This document shows, one piece after another, positions 19,972 to 29,104 of a stretch of 51,645 nt of DNA. Position 1 is the first letter of the stretch; each line of letters starts with the position of its first letter. This DNA is from Halomonas heilongjiangensis (GTDB taxonomy: Bacteria > Pseudomonadota > Gammaproteobacteria > Pseudomonadales > Halomonadaceae). A model generated the notes under the pieces. That model did no database searches and was not told the DNA's origin. It worked only from the letters and a program-made list of their open reading frames with translations. The stretch is from assembly GCF_002879645.1 (NCBI RefSeq), contig NZ_PNRE01000090.1, positions 31,619 through 83,263 on the forward strand, read 5' to 3'. Position numbers and translations under genes: made by a program.

Positions 19972-21162
19972 TCAGCCCACCTTGACGATCAGCGCCGCCG
20001 CCGAGTCGCCGGCCGCGCAGCCGGTGACCAGGGCATAGCCGCCGCCCTTGAGTGCGGTCTCCTCGATGGCCTCGATCAGCAGCCGCGCCAGGGTCGGGCC
20101 CTGGGGGTGGCCGTATACCAGGGAGGTGCCGTAGTTGTTGAAGCCGTGGGCGTCGAGGCCGAGCGCCTTGGCCAGGTGCAGGTCGTTGGCGATGAACGGC
20201 GAGTGGTTCTTGACCGTCTTGATCTGGTCGAGGGTCAGGCCGGCCTGATTCAGCGCCCGCTTGACCGACTCGGCCGGCGCCATGGGCATATGCGCCGGTT
20301 TGGTACGGGCATGGCCGTAGGCCACTACCTGCACGGCCAGCCGGGGGTCGGTGCTCAGTGCCTGGGCCCGCTCGCGGGTGGTGACGAGGATGCCGGCGTT
20401 GCCGTCGGCCGGGTGGGTCTGGGCGCCGAAGCTGTGGATGCCATCGGGCTGCACTGTGCGCAGCCTGGCCAGGGCCTCCGCACTGGTGGCGGTCACGCCC
20501 TCGTCGGCCTCGACGAGCCGGGTCTCCTTGCGCGAGACCGCCACCTCCACGGGGAACAGGTAGCGCTTCTGGAAGGCACGCTCGTCGGCCAGGGCCTCGG
20601 CGTACTGTTCATAACGGCGCAGGGTCAGCTCGTCGGCCTGCTCGCGGGTGAAGCCATGCTCGCGAGCGACGTTCTCGGCGGTGGTCAGCATGTCCTTGCC
20701 GGTCGCCGGGTCGGCGGCGATGTTGTCCATGTTCCAGTTCTCGGCGATCACCTCGCCGCCCGGCCCGGTGGGGTTGGGCCAGATGGTGTGGGGGCCGTTG
20801 GAGGTGCGGTCGGCGAGCAGGCAGTAGGTGGTGTCGAAGCTGCCGCTCTCCACCGCCAGGGCGGCATTGAACACCGAGGTGGTGGCGGTGGCGCAGGCCT
20901 GGGTGACGTTCTGGCCCGGGGCCTGGCCGGCGCCCATCATGGCCGCCGCCCAGGGCGCGCCGTAGAAGATCGACTTCTGCCCCACCGAGACGCCCAGGTA
21001 GAGGTAGTCGATGATCGCGGGATCGATGTCGCGGCTGGCGAACCAGCGCTTGCTGGTGGCCGCGCCCAGCTCGATGGAGTTGAGGTTGGCCAGGCTGCCC
21101 ATCCACTTGCAGAAGGGGCTGGAGTAGTAACCGCCGTAGGGGATGTAGGCGTTCTTGAACAT
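19972..21162 (-). CDS. thiolase-family 3-oxoacyl-CoA thiolase
   Basis: The 396-residue protein has the thiolase layout. The nucleophilic Cys lies in NVTQACATATTSV (about residue 90), GHPQG holds the conserved His of the GHPxG motif, and TGCAAGDSAAALIV provides the C-terminal Cys. The usual NEAFA is replaced by NHSPF, as in divergent thiolases of aromatic or steroid pathways. It would cleave an aryl-3-oxopropanoyl-CoA to acetyl-CoA and an aroyl-CoA. Start at 21162 (MFKNAYIPYGGYY) follows GAGGTGAGC; the longer frame upstream has no ribosome site. It lies 85 bases downstream of the CoA-transferase on the same strand. Confidence 0.83.
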   Translation of the reverse strand: MFKNAYIPYGGYYSSPFCKWMGSLANLNSIELGAATSKRWFASRDIDPAIIDYLYLGVSVGQKSIFYGAPWAAAMMGAGQAPGQNVTQACATATTSVFNAALAVESGSFDTTYCLLADRTSNGPHTIWPNPTGPGGEVIAENWNMDNIAADPATGKDMLTTAENVAREHGFTREQADELTLRRYEQYAEALADERAFQKRYLFPVEVAVSRKETRLVEADEGVTATSAEALARLRTVQPDGIHSFGAQTHPADGNAGILVTTRERAQALSTDPRLAVQVVAYGHARTKPAHMPMAPAESVKRALNQAGLTLDQIKTVKNHSPFIANDLHLAKALGLDAHGFNNYGTSLVYGHPQGPTLARLLIEAIEETALKGGGYALVTGCAAGDSAAALIVKVG

Positions 21163-21247
21163 GCTCACCTCTGAAACCATTACCGTGATGGAAGGGAAAA
21201 AGGGGGCCCGTCCCGATAGCACGGCAACGCGGCCCCAACCCTGATGC

Positions 21248-22807
21248 TCAGTCGCGCGTCAGCCGCGCCCGCAGGCCGCCCCACTGGGGCTGGAAGAGCT
21301 CGGCCGGCATCTCGCGCAGCTCATCGGCGATGCGCGGCACGAAGTCCATGGCCGCCAGGATGTCGCGCTCGATGTCGAGGCCCGGCGCCACCTCGGTGAG
21401 GGTGATCTCGCCGTCGAGCAGCTCGAAGACGCAGCGCTCGGTGACGAACAGCACCGGCTTGCCCGTCTCCCGGGCATAGCGGCCGCTGAAGGTGATCTGG
21501 TCGACGCGCTGCACGAACTTGCGGCGGTGCCCCTCCCGGCGGATCTGCAGCCGGTCGTCTTCCACCGCCACCTCGCCGCCGTTGGTGAAGGTGCCGCAGA
21601 ACACCACCTTGCGGGCGTTCTGGCTGATATTGATGAAGCCGCCCGGCCCCACCACCTTGTCGCCGAACTTGCTGACGTTGAGGTTGCCCTCGTGGTCGGT
21701 CTGGGCCAGGCCGAGGAAGCAGACGTCGAGGCCGCCGCCGTCGTAGAAGTCGAACTGGTAGCCGTGGTCGATGATCGCCTCGGCGTTGTAGGAGGTGGCG
21801 AAGTCGCCGCCGCTGGCGGGCACGCCGCCATAGGTGCCGAGCTCGGTGGTCAGGGTCATCAGGTCGCTGACGCCCTCCTCGGCCGCCACGCTGGCGACCC
21901 CCTCGGGCATGCCGATGCCGAGGTTGACCACTCCGCCCGGCACCAGCTCCATGGCGGCACGCCGGGCGATCACCTTGCGCGGATCCAGGGGCAGCGGCTT
22001 GATGCCGCCCAGCGGTACCCTGAGGTCACCGGAGAGCGCCGGGTTGTAGCCGGTGGCCATGGTCTGCATATGGTGTTCGGGCTCGGCCACCACCACATGG
22101 TCCACCAGGTCGCCCGGCACCTTGACCCGCTGGGGGTGCAGGCTGCCCTGCTGGGCCAGGTACTCCACCTGGGCGATGACGATGCCGCCGCTGTTCCTGG
22201 CCGCCTGGGCCATGGAGAGCTGCTCGAGGAAGATCGCCTCGCGCTCCATACTCAGGTTGCCGCGCTCGTCGGCGATGGTGGCGCGGATCACCGCCACGTC
22301 CACCGGAAAGGTGCGATAGAGCAGCCACTCCTCGTCCTCCAGCGCGACCACCTTGACCAGGTCCTCCTCGGCGGCCTCGTTGGCCTTGCCGCCCTCGAGG
22401 CGCGGATCGACGAAGGTGCCGAGCCCTACCTTGCTGAGCACTCCGGGCTTCCTGCCGGCGATGTGTCGCCACAGGTGGGCCAGCACGCCCTGGGGCAGCA
22501 GGTAGCCTTCGATACGGTTCTCGCGGATCAGCTCGCCCATGCGCGGCGCCTGGCCGGTGTGGCCGCTGATCAGCCGCTTGACCAGGCCGGCGTGCCCCAG
22601 GTGGTTCATGCCGCGGGTCTTGCCGTCGCCACAACCGCAGCTATGGGCCAGGGTGAGGTCGCGGGGCGCGCCGGTCGCAAGGAAGCGCGCCTCCAGCGCC
22701 GTGGCCACGGCCTCGGCGAAGCCACACAGGCCGGCGGTGGTCCAGATGACGGTGTCGCCATCCCGGATCAGGCTCGCCGCGGTAGCGCTGTCGATGATCT
22801 TGTTCAC
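21248..22807 (-). CDS. family I acyl-CoA:carboxylate CoA-transferase (YdiF/PCT type)
   Basis: The 519-residue protein is a fused alpha-beta CoA-transferase. The first half has the GDTVIWTTAGLCGFAEAV nucleotide-type region and the second half has MELVPGGVVNLGIGMPEGVASVA. TTELGTYGGVPASGG carries the Glu that forms the covalent CoA intermediate. Such enzymes move CoA between short or aryl acids and acetate. With a thiolase downstream, a TRAP system upstream and a CoA-dependent aryl pathway nearby, it may transfer CoA from the aroyl-CoA product to an incoming substrate; this is inference. The start is taken as GTG at 22807, preceded by a purine-rich GAGGGTCGAGAGA. Codons further upstream in frame run into the operator-like repeat. 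Confidence 0.8.
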   Translation of the reverse strand: MNKIIDSATAASLIRDGDTVIWTTAGLCGFAEAVATALEARFLATGAPRDLTLAHSCGCGDGKTRGMNHLGHAGLVKRLISGHTGQAPRMGELIRENRIEGYLLPQGVLAHLWRHIAGRKPGVLSKVGLGTFVDPRLEGGKANEAAEEDLVKVVALEDEEWLLYRTFPVDVAVIRATIADERGNLSMEREAIFLEQLSMAQAARNSGGIVIAQVEYLAQQGSLHPQRVKVPGDLVDHVVVAEPEHHMQTMATGYNPALSGDLRVPLGGIKPLPLDPRKVIARRAAMELVPGGVVNLGIGMPEGVASVAAEEGVSDLMTLTTELGTYGGVPASGGDFATSYNAEAIIDHGYQFDFYDGGGLDVCFLGLAQTDHEGNLNVSKFGDKVVGPGGFINISQNARKVVFCGTFTNGGEVAVEDDRLQIRREGHRRKFVQRVDQITFSGRYARETGKPVLFVTERCVFELLDGEITLTEVAPGLDIERDILAAMDFVPRIADELREMPAELFQPQWGGLRARLTRD

Positions 22808-22859
22808 TCTCTCGACCCTCTTGCGTGAGATATTCAATCTGTTGACACATATATTATTT

Positions 22860-22877
22860 ACACAACAAACATTGTGT
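22860..22877. promoter_or_regulatory. inverted repeat upstream of the CoA-transferase gene
   Basis: ACACAA (22860-22865), six bases and TTGTGT (22872-22877) make a perfect dyad, 53 bases upstream of the GTG start of the CoA-transferase. The region is AT-rich and could hold a promoter internal to the dctPQM-CoA-transferase-thiolase run. Part of the repeat resembles the dyad at 13125-13140 upstream of the acyl-CoA synthetase. Confidence 0.5.
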
Positions 22878-22923
22878 TGCGTGGCGCATGCCAAGGTGCC
22901 CCGCGGCGCAGGGTCTGCCCGGC

Positions 22924-24222
22924 TCAGCCGCCGGTCAGCACCAGCACGATCCGGGGAAAGAAGATCACCAGGGCGACCACGACGATGTCGGCCACCAGGA
23001 AGGTCGCCACGCCCTTGAAGATATCCATCAGCGAGGCGTACTGGCCCGCCACGCCCTTGATGACGAAGATGTTCATGCCCACCGGCGGGGTGATCATGCC
23101 GATCTCGAGCAGCTTCACCAGCACCACGCCGAACCAGATCAGGCTGACGTCGTAGAGCTCGAAGACGGGCAGCAGCACCGGCAGGGTCACCAGCATGGCG
23201 CCGAAGGGCTCCATGAACAGCCCCAGGAAGAGGTAGATCAGCACCACCACCAGCATCAGCTCGAGATAAGTGGGATCCCAGCCGGTCACCATGCCGGTGA
23301 TGTGGCCGGCCAGCCCGCTCAGGCTCAGGAAGAGGGTGAACATGCTCGCGCCGACGCCGATGATCAGCAGCGCCGAGGTGGTGGAGAGCGTCTCGAGCAG
23401 CGCGGCCTTCATCGCCTTGCCGCTCAGGCGCCCCAGGACCAGGGCGATCAGGATCGCCCCGGCGGCCCCCACGGCCCCGGCCTCGGTGGCGGTGAAGACC
23501 CCCGAGAACAGCCCACCGAACACCAGTGAGCCCAGCACCAGCACCGGCCAGATTTCGACCAGCGCCTGCCGGGCGCTGATATCGCGCGCATCGGCCGCTT
23601 TACGGGGCACGATATCCGGCCGCCGCCAGCTGACCAGCAGGATCACGATGCTGTAGCTGACCGCGGTCAGCAGCCCGATGGTGATGCCGCCCAGGAACAC
23701 CTGGGTGATCGACACCTGGGCGAAGACCCCGTAGACGATCATCAGGATGCTGGGCGGGATCAGCGCGCCGATGGTGCCACCGGCGGCGATGGTGCCGCAG
23801 GCGAAACTCGGCTTGTAGCCGCCATTGACCATCTCGGGAATGGCGATGCGCCCCATGGCGGCCGAGCAGGCCACGCTGGAGCCGCTCACCGCGGCGAAGC
23901 CGGAGCTGGCGAAGATGCTCGAGATCGCCACGCCACCCGGCAACCAGCGGAACACCACCTTGGCGGCATTGAACAGGCCGTTGGTGATTCCGGCGTGGTA
24001 GCAGACGAACCCCATCAACAGGAACATCGGCACAGCACTGAGCGTCCACTTGGCGATGAACTCATAGGGCGTGGAGGAGAGCATGCCGATGGTGGTCTGC
24101 CAGCCAAACATCACCGTCATGCCGCCCAGCGAGACGATGATCAGCGAGAGCGCGACCGGCACCCGCAGCGCCAGCAGCAGCAGCAGGATGGCGAGGCCAT
24201 AGAAGCCGACATCAACGGACAT
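22924..24222 (-). CDS. dctM: TRAP transporter large permease subunit (DctM family)
   Basis: The 432-residue membrane protein has the DctM pattern: FLLMGFVCYHAGIT, SGSSVACSAAMGRIAIPEM, GTIGALIPPSILMIVYGVFAQVSI, FTATEAGAVGAAGA and EIGMITPPVGMNIFVIKG. About 12 transmembrane segments are likely. It starts 5 bases after the dctQ stop, in a minus-strand dctP-dctQ-dctM order. The CoA-transferase and thiolase follow on the same strand, so the import of a CoA-pathway substrate, probably a phenylpropanoid, is suggested by position. Confidence 0.92.
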   Translation of the reverse strand: MSVDVGFYGLAILLLLLALRVPVALSLIIVSLGGMTVMFGWQTTIGMLSSTPYEFIAKWTLSAVPMFLLMGFVCYHAGITNGLFNAAKVVFRWLPGGVAISSIFASSGFAAVSGSSVACSAAMGRIAIPEMVNGGYKPSFACGTIAAGGTIGALIPPSILMIVYGVFAQVSITQVFLGGITIGLLTAVSYSIVILLVSWRRPDIVPRKAADARDISARQALVEIWPVLVLGSLVFGGLFSGVFTATEAGAVGAAGAILIALVLGRLSGKAMKAALLETLSTTSALLIIGVGASMFTLFLSLSGLAGHITGMVTGWDPTYLELMLVVVLIYLFLGLFMEPFGAMLVTLPVLLPVFELYDVSLIWFGVVLVKLLEIGMITPPVGMNIFVIKGVAGQYASLMDIFKGVATFLVADIVVVALVIFFPRIVLVLTGG

Positions 24223-24227
24223 GGGGA

Positions 24228-24746
24228 TTACCTTTCATCTGGCGTGGCGGCGGGGTGGGCCGCGCCCCTGGCCAGGAAGGGCACCCGTACGACACAGACC
24301 ACCGCCGCCAGGGCGAAGGCGATGGGCAGCACGAAGTAGGTCGGCCAGACCGGCATGGGGAAATTGAGCGACATCACGTAGGAGCCGATGGCGTACTGCT
24401 CCATGGCCTTGTCCCAGGTGGCGATGGCCAGCACGGCATAGACTACCGCCGAGAGCAGCGACACCAGCACATCGGAGAAGCGCACCAGGCGCTGGCCCAT
24501 CACTCCTTCCAGGGCCTCCACGGCGATCATCCCGCGACGCCACTCCACCCAGCCCAGCGGCAGCAGCGCCAGGGTGATGAGGTAGTAGCGGGTCACCAGT
24601 TCCACGGTGGCGGGAATCGAGACCGAGAGGGTCGAGCGCAGCACCACATCCAGGGTGACGTGCACCACCATCAGCAGGATGCCGAGGGTACCCAGCAGCG
24701 CCAGACCGACGGCGGCCCGGTTCGACAGGCGATACAAAGCGGCCAT
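24228..24746 (-). CDS. dctQ: TRAP transporter small permease subunit (DctQ family)
   Basis: The 172-residue protein has four hydrophobic helices in the DctQ pattern, with LDVVLRSTLSVSIPATVELVTRYYLITLALLPLGWVEWRRGMIAVE after the first helix. It links the binding protein at 24810-25943 to DctM, which starts 5 bases after its stop. Confidence 0.9.
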   Translation of the reverse strand: MAALYRLSNRAAVGLALLGTLGILLMVVHVTLDVVLRSTLSVSIPATVELVTRYYLITLALLPLGWVEWRRGMIAVEALEGVMGQRLVRFSDVLVSLLSAVVYAVLAIATWDKAMEQYAIGSYVMSLNFPMPVWPTYFVLPIAFALAAVVCVVRVPFLARGAAHPAATPDER

Positions 24747-24809
24747 GGGGGAGTCTCCTGCGTCATGGGCGGGCCCGAAGCCGGGGAGCCGGCGTCGGGC
24801 GGCGTGGCA

Positions 24810-25943
24810 TCAGGTCCCGTAGGTGGAGAAGTCCACTCCGTCCCAGACCTCACGATTCACGGCGTCCGCGACCCGCTCCGGATCCTCGCCGGCCTCCTCG
24901 ACGATGGCATTCCACTTGTCGACCAGTGCCACGAAGCGATCGAGCTTGGCGCGGGCATCGCTCACCCCGTAGCGCGTCTCCGCCTGCTCGGCGGCGTACG
25001 CCAGGTCCTGCTCACCGAAGGCCCGGCTGGCCTCGATCAGGTCGTCGCTGGGCTCGAGGATCTCGATGCCGTGCTCGCCGGCCAGCTCGTGCGCCTCGTC
25101 GATCATCTCGTAGCCCCAGCGCTGGATCGCCCGGGCGCTGGCCCGGGTCGAGGCGCGCACCACCGCCTCGCGATCCTCGGGCGAGAGCGACTGCCACACC
25201 GGCTGCCCCACGGCATGGGAGATGGTGCTGTGGAAGGTCCCCAGGTCGAGCATGGTGACGTGATCGATCGCATCCTCGAGGCGGAAGGAGATGATGTCGG
25301 CGATGGAGCCCACGGTGCCGTCGATGACGCCCTGGGAGAGGGACTCGAAGGTGTCCCCCACCGGGATCGAGGCTGGGGTGGCGGACATGGCCTCGGCCCA
25401 GCGCGAGTACTGGGGCCCGCCGACGCGCAGGCGAAGACCGCGCAGGTCCTCGACCGAGCTGACCGGGCGGGTGGTCAGGATCTGGTAGGTGTCGGTGGAG
25501 TGGGAGCTGGTGTAGACGACGCCGAGCTGCTTGAGCTCCTCCTGACACGCCTCGCAGGTGGCGATGTACTCGGTCATGGCCGCGCCCATGGCATAGGGGT
25601 TGGTACCGAGCAGGGCCATGTCGCCGACCAGGTTGATCTCGGGCAGGTCGGCCGGGAAGTAGGCCGGCAGGAACAGGCCGGTCTCCACCAGGCCGCTGCG
25701 AATGGCGTTGCGCATGTTACCGATCGAGGCGATCTCGGCGCCGAGGATCTGCCCCCCCAACCGGCCATCGGACTCGGCCTGGAGCAGCTCCACGAAGCCC
25801 GTGTAGAGCGGCGTGTGGGCGGGGTGGGCCGGGGGCACCCCGGGGGCCATGCGCAGATCCCGGGCCTGGGCATGGCCGGCGAGTGCCAGGCTGCCCACGG
25901 CGGCGGCGATGGCGAGGGTCTTGAACAGGGGGCGGGTCGTCAT
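24810..25943 (-). CDS. dctP: TRAP transporter solute-binding protein (DctP family)
   Basis: The 377-residue protein has a signal peptide (MTTRPLFKTLAIAAAVGSLALAGHAQA) and a DctP-type mature domain. LRLRVGGPQYSRWAEAMSATPASIPVGDTFESLSQGVIDGTVG covers the conserved Arg and hinge region. It belongs to the longer DctP type, with the CEACQEEL segment (two Cys three residues apart) that could form a disulfide. It is clearly different from the binding protein at 5269. First gene of the operon dctPQM-CoA-transferase-thiolase. The promoter region upstream has TATAAT on the minus strand and an operator-like palindrome. Confidence 0.9.
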   Translation of the reverse strand: MTTRPLFKTLAIAAAVGSLALAGHAQARDLRMAPGVPPAHPAHTPLYTGFVELLQAESDGRLGGQILGAEIASIGNMRNAIRSGLVETGLFLPAYFPADLPEINLVGDMALLGTNPYAMGAAMTEYIATCEACQEELKQLGVVYTSSHSTDTYQILTTRPVSSVEDLRGLRLRVGGPQYSRWAEAMSATPASIPVGDTFESLSQGVIDGTVGSIADIISFRLEDAIDHVTMLDLGTFHSTISHAVGQPVWQSLSPEDREAVVRASTRASARAIQRWGYEMIDEAHELAGEHGIEILEPSDDLIEASRAFGEQDLAYAAEQAETRYGVSDARAKLDRFVALVDKWNAIVEEAGEDPERVADAVNREVWDGVDFSTYGT

Positions 25944-25987
25944 GAGTCACCTCAGCGGTCGGGTTGTATTTGTTTATTTATTAAACA

Positions 25988-26060
25988 GTGGTGATTACCA
26001 CCTATTTGTCTCCGGATTATAGTCCAGCCCACCACCATTCCCGATACCCGACTTTGGTCT
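25988..26060 (-). promoter_or_regulatory. promoter and candidate operators of the minus-strand dctPQM operon
   Basis: On the minus strand a perfect -10 (TATAAT, plus-strand positions 26016-26021) is followed downstream by GTGGT-N4-ACCAC (25988-26001), a perfect dyad lying just after the expected transcription start. Upstream, CGACTTTGGTCT (26049-26060) is another copy of the recurring GACTTTRGTC element, centred near -45. The layout suggests activation from the upstream element and repression at the dyad. Which proteins bind is unknown. Confidence 0.55.
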
Positions 26061-26125
26061 TACCGGCACGCGCCTACCTTGCTTCCCCTCCATCGCAAGA
26101 CGTGGCTCTTAGACCTTTGTTTAAT

Positions 26126-26174
26126 TGATCACAATAGTGATGATCACAATACTGACGTAGGTCAAATATTGACC
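26126..26174. promoter_or_regulatory. tandem 15-bp repeat and palindrome upstream of the 3-hydroxybenzoate operon
   Basis: TGATCACAATAGTGA (26126-26140) is followed directly by TGATCACAATACTGA (26141-26155), differing at one base. Five bases later GGTCAA-ATA-TTGACC (26160-26174) forms a perfect palindrome, 39 bases before the dctP start at 26213. These look like operators for the plus-strand operon; the MarR protein encoded at its end is a candidate ligand-responsive regulator, a GntR or IclR protein elsewhere another. Confidence 0.6.
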
Positions 26175-26212
26175 CGATGCAAATCAACCCCAGACTTCCA
26201 GAGGCATCGACA

Positions 26213-27220
26213 ATGACAACCACCACACGCGCCCTGACCCGCACCACCCTCTCCGCTGCTCTCCTGTCGGCCTCCCTGCTGGCCACGAGTTCGCCCGTGC
26301 TGGCCACCGAGCTGCGCATGGGGCTGATCACGCCGCCCCAGCACATCTGGACCCAGACCGCCGAGCGACTCGCCGAGACGGTGGCCGAGCGCAGCGACGG
26401 TGAGCTGACCATCGCCATCTTCCCGGCCGGCCAGTTGGGCGACGAGCCGGCGATGTTCTCGCAGATGGAGACCGGCCTGCTGGACTTGGGGCTAATGACC
26501 GCCGCCATCACCAGCCAGCGCGAGCCCGCCATCGTCGGCTGGTTCACCCCCTTCCTGTTCGACAGCGTCGCCGACGCCGCCCGGGCCACCGACACCCCCG
26601 CCGCCCGGCAGATGCTCGACAACCTGGAGGACAAGGGGCTGCACGCCTTCGGCTACACCTTCGCCGGCATGCGCCACATCCTGATGCGCGATGGCCGGGT
26701 CGAGAGCCTGGAGGACGTCGGCGGCAGGAAGATCCGCATCATCCCCATCGCCGCCATGAACACCTGGTGGCGCGCCACCGAGGCCAGCCCGACGCCGGTG
26801 CACCTTCCGGATGTCTACCAGGGCCTGCAGAACAAGATGCTCGACGGTGTGGACATCGACCTCGACGCCCTCGTCGGCTCCGGGTTCTACGAGGTCGCCG
26901 AACACCTCACCTTCACCAACCACATGGCCTTTCCGGCCGTCTCCGTAATCAGCCAGTCCACCTGGTCATCACTCGGCGAAGCAGAACGCGCACTGCTCGA
27001 CGAAGCCATGCAGGAGGCCCTGGCCTGGGGCATCGAGGCACAGATCGAGGCGGAAGAGAAGAACCTGGCCCTACTCGAGGAGCGCATCGATGTCTTCACC
27101 CTGGAAGACGCCGAGGCCGTGTTCGGCGACGCCAACCAGGCCTTCGACGAGCGCTTCGGTGATCACCCGGTGATCGGGGCCTTCCAGCAGGAAGTCGCCG
27201 AGCGTCAGGCGGGTCAATGA
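26213..27220 (+). CDS. dctP: TRAP transporter solute-binding protein (DctP family), 3-hydroxybenzoate operon
   Basis: The 335-residue protein has a signal peptide ending around SSPVLA and a DctP mature domain beginning TELRMGLITPPQHIW. RKIRIIPIAAMNTWWRATEASPTPVHLPDVYQGLQNKMLDGVDID covers the carboxylate-binding Arg region and the hinge. First gene of a plus-strand operon whose enzymes convert 3-hydroxybenzoate to central metabolites, so 3-hydroxybenzoate or gentisate is the likely ligand. Start at 26213 follows AGAGG; an in-frame ATG at 26177 lies next to the palindrome and lacks a ribosome site. Confidence 0.9.
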   Translation: MTTTTRALTRTTLSAALLSASLLATSSPVLATELRMGLITPPQHIWTQTAERLAETVAERSDGELTIAIFPAGQLGDEPAMFSQMETGLLDLGLMTAAITSQREPAIVGWFTPFLFDSVADAARATDTPAARQMLDNLEDKGLHAFGYTFAGMRHILMRDGRVESLEDVGGRKIRIIPIAAMNTWWRATEASPTPVHLPDVYQGLQNKMLDGVDIDLDALVGSGFYEVAEHLTFTNHMAFPAVSVISQSTWSSLGEAERALLDEAMQEALAWGIEAQIEAEEKNLALLEERIDVFTLEDAEAVFGDANQAFDERFGDHPVIGAFQQEVAERQAGQ

Positions 27221-27263
27221 ACCGTCCCGACGCCGCCCTCCCCCTGCCCATGAGGTGACTGGT

Positions 27264-27806
27264 ATGCGGACCCTGACGACCGACTATCTGGCGCGCCCGG
27301 CAGGGCGCCTGTATCGAGCCAGCCGACTGCTGGCGGCCATCGAACAGGGGCTGTGCAGCGGGCTGATCATCGCCTTCAGCGTCCTGCTGATCGTCAATGT
27401 GATCGCCCGCTACGCCTTCAGCAGCCCGATCTTCTTCGCCGAGGAACTGGCCGTCTACATCCTGGTATGGATGGCCTTCCTGGCGATCTCGGTGTCCATC
27501 CATCATGACCAGCATGTCCGCCTGACCATGCTGATCGGCAGCTTGCCGGCGGGAATGCAGCGCGCCTGCTACTGGCTGACCGAGCTGATCTGCCTGGCCA
27601 TCCTGGCCACGCTGCTGTGGTACTCCATCGGCTGGATCCGCTCGCCCTCGGTGGCTTACGACATCGCCATCACCCTCGACTGGCCGAAGTGGCACTTCTA
27701 CCTGATCGTGCCGATCTTCTGCGCCAGCGCCATCTTCCACATCCTCGCCAGGCTGCCGGACCGCACCCGCACCGTCTTCGTCCTGGCCAGCGACGACGAG
27801 GAGTGA
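27264..27806 (+). CDS. dctQ: TRAP transporter small permease subunit (DctQ family)
   Basis: The 180-residue protein has four hydrophobic segments with the DctQ pattern LIVNVIARYAFSSPIFFAEELAVYILVWMAFLAISVSIHHDQHVRLTM. A GTG at 27255 in the same frame is possible, but the ATG at 27264 is better spaced from the GAGG ribosome site at 27252-27255. It ends 4 bases before dctM. Confidence 0.9.
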   Translation: MRTLTTDYLARPAGRLYRASRLLAAIEQGLCSGLIIAFSVLLIVNVIARYAFSSPIFFAEELAVYILVWMAFLAISVSIHHDQHVRLTMLIGSLPAGMQRACYWLTELICLAILATLLWYSIGWIRSPSVAYDIAITLDWPKWHFYLIVPIFCASAIFHILARLPDRTRTVFVLASDDEE

Positions 27807-27810
27807 GCCC

Positions 27811-29070
27811 ATGACACTCGCCATCTTCACCCTGCTGATGCTGCTGGGCATGCCGATCGCCTTCGTCTTGCTGGCAGCGACCCTGGCCTTCGTGGTCAAC
27901 ACCGGTAACTACCGGGTACTCGAGAGCCTGCCCCAGGTGCTGTTCGGCTCGCTGGAAGTCTTCGATCTGCTGGCGATCCCGCTGTTCATCCTGCTCGGCG
28001 AGATCATGAACGAGGGCGGCATCACCCGGCGCATCATCGAGGCGGCGCGGGCCTGGTTCTCGTGGATCCCCCACAGCATCGCCTATGTCTCGCTGACCTC
28101 GAACCTGATGCTGGCCTCGATCATGGGCTCGGCCACCGCGCAGATCGCCATCATGAGCCGGGTGATGACCCCGGAGCTGGAGCGCGACGGCTACGACAAG
28201 GGCTTCGCCGCGGCGCTGACCGCCGGGGCCGGCCTGCTGGGACCGATCATTCCGCCGTCGATGATCTTCATCATCTACGGCGTCATCGCCCAGGTCTCCA
28301 TCGGCGCCATGTTCATGGGCGGCATCGTTCCCGGCCTGGTGCTCTTCGTGCTGATCAGCGGCCTGATCGCACTGATCGCCCGGCGCGCCCGCCAGGCCCC
28401 CAAGGAGGAACGTGCCACCGTCGACCGCTGGCTGGCCACCCGCAACGCCCTCCTGACCCTGTGCATTCCGCTGGTGATCGTCGGCGGCATCGCCTTCGGC
28501 ATCGTCACGCCTACCGAGTCGGCGGCGGCGGCCACCCTGCTGGCGCTGATCATCGGGGGCCTGCTATTCCGCGACCTCAAGCTATCCAGCCTGCCGGGCG
28601 TCCTGCAGCGCACCGCGCGCAACACCGCCATCGTGCTGTTCCTGATCGCCGCGGCCAAGGCCTTCGGCTGGGTGCTGGTCTACAACCAGATTCCCCAGCA
28701 GGTCGCCGGCCTGATGCAGGGCGCCACCGAGAGCCCGCTGATCTTCATGCTGCTGGTGTTCGTGATGTTGATCGTGGTGGGCATGGTGCTCGACGGCATC
28801 GCCGCCCTGATCATCCTGGTACCGATCCTGCTGCCGGTGGCCCAGACCACCTACGGCATCGACCCCATCCACTTCGGCATCGTCACCTGCATGACCCTGA
28901 CCCTGGGGCTGCTGACGCCCCCGGTGGGGGCCGGCCTCTACGTGGCCTCGGCGATCAGCAACGTCAGCCTGCAGCGCATCACGCTGTGGATCATGCCCTT
29001 CATCCTGGCGGCCTGCCTGGTGATTCTCCTGATCATCTTCAACCCCTGGCTGGTGGCCGTCTTCCGCTAG
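27811..29070 (+). CDS. dctM: TRAP transporter large permease subunit (DctM family)
   Basis: The 419-residue protein has about 12 membrane segments and the DctM motifs LFILLGEIMNEGGIT, SIMGSATAQIAIMSRVMTPE, LLGPIIPPSMIFIIYGVIAQVSI, VTPTESAAAA and LGLLTPPVGAGLYVASAI. It completes the transporter whose receptor starts at 26213. Only 34 bases separate it from the hydroxylase gene that follows, so import and catabolism are on one transcript. Confidence 0.92.
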   Translation: MTLAIFTLLMLLGMPIAFVLLAATLAFVVNTGNYRVLESLPQVLFGSLEVFDLLAIPLFILLGEIMNEGGITRRIIEAARAWFSWIPHSIAYVSLTSNLMLASIMGSATAQIAIMSRVMTPELERDGYDKGFAAALTAGAGLLGPIIPPSMIFIIYGVIAQVSIGAMFMGGIVPGLVLFVLISGLIALIARRARQAPKEERATVDRWLATRNALLTLCIPLVIVGGIAFGIVTPTESAAAATLLALIIGGLLFRDLKLSSLPGVLQRTARNTAIVLFLIAAAKAFGWVLVYNQIPQQVAGLMQGATESPLIFMLLVFVMLIVVGMVLDGIAALIILVPILLPVAQTTYGIDPIHFGIVTCMTLTLGLLTPPVGAGLYVASAISNVSLQRITLWIMPFILAACLVILLIIFNPWLVAVFR

Positions 29071-29104
29071 ACGCCCGACCCGTGAAAGAGAGAGGTACGC
29101 AGCA

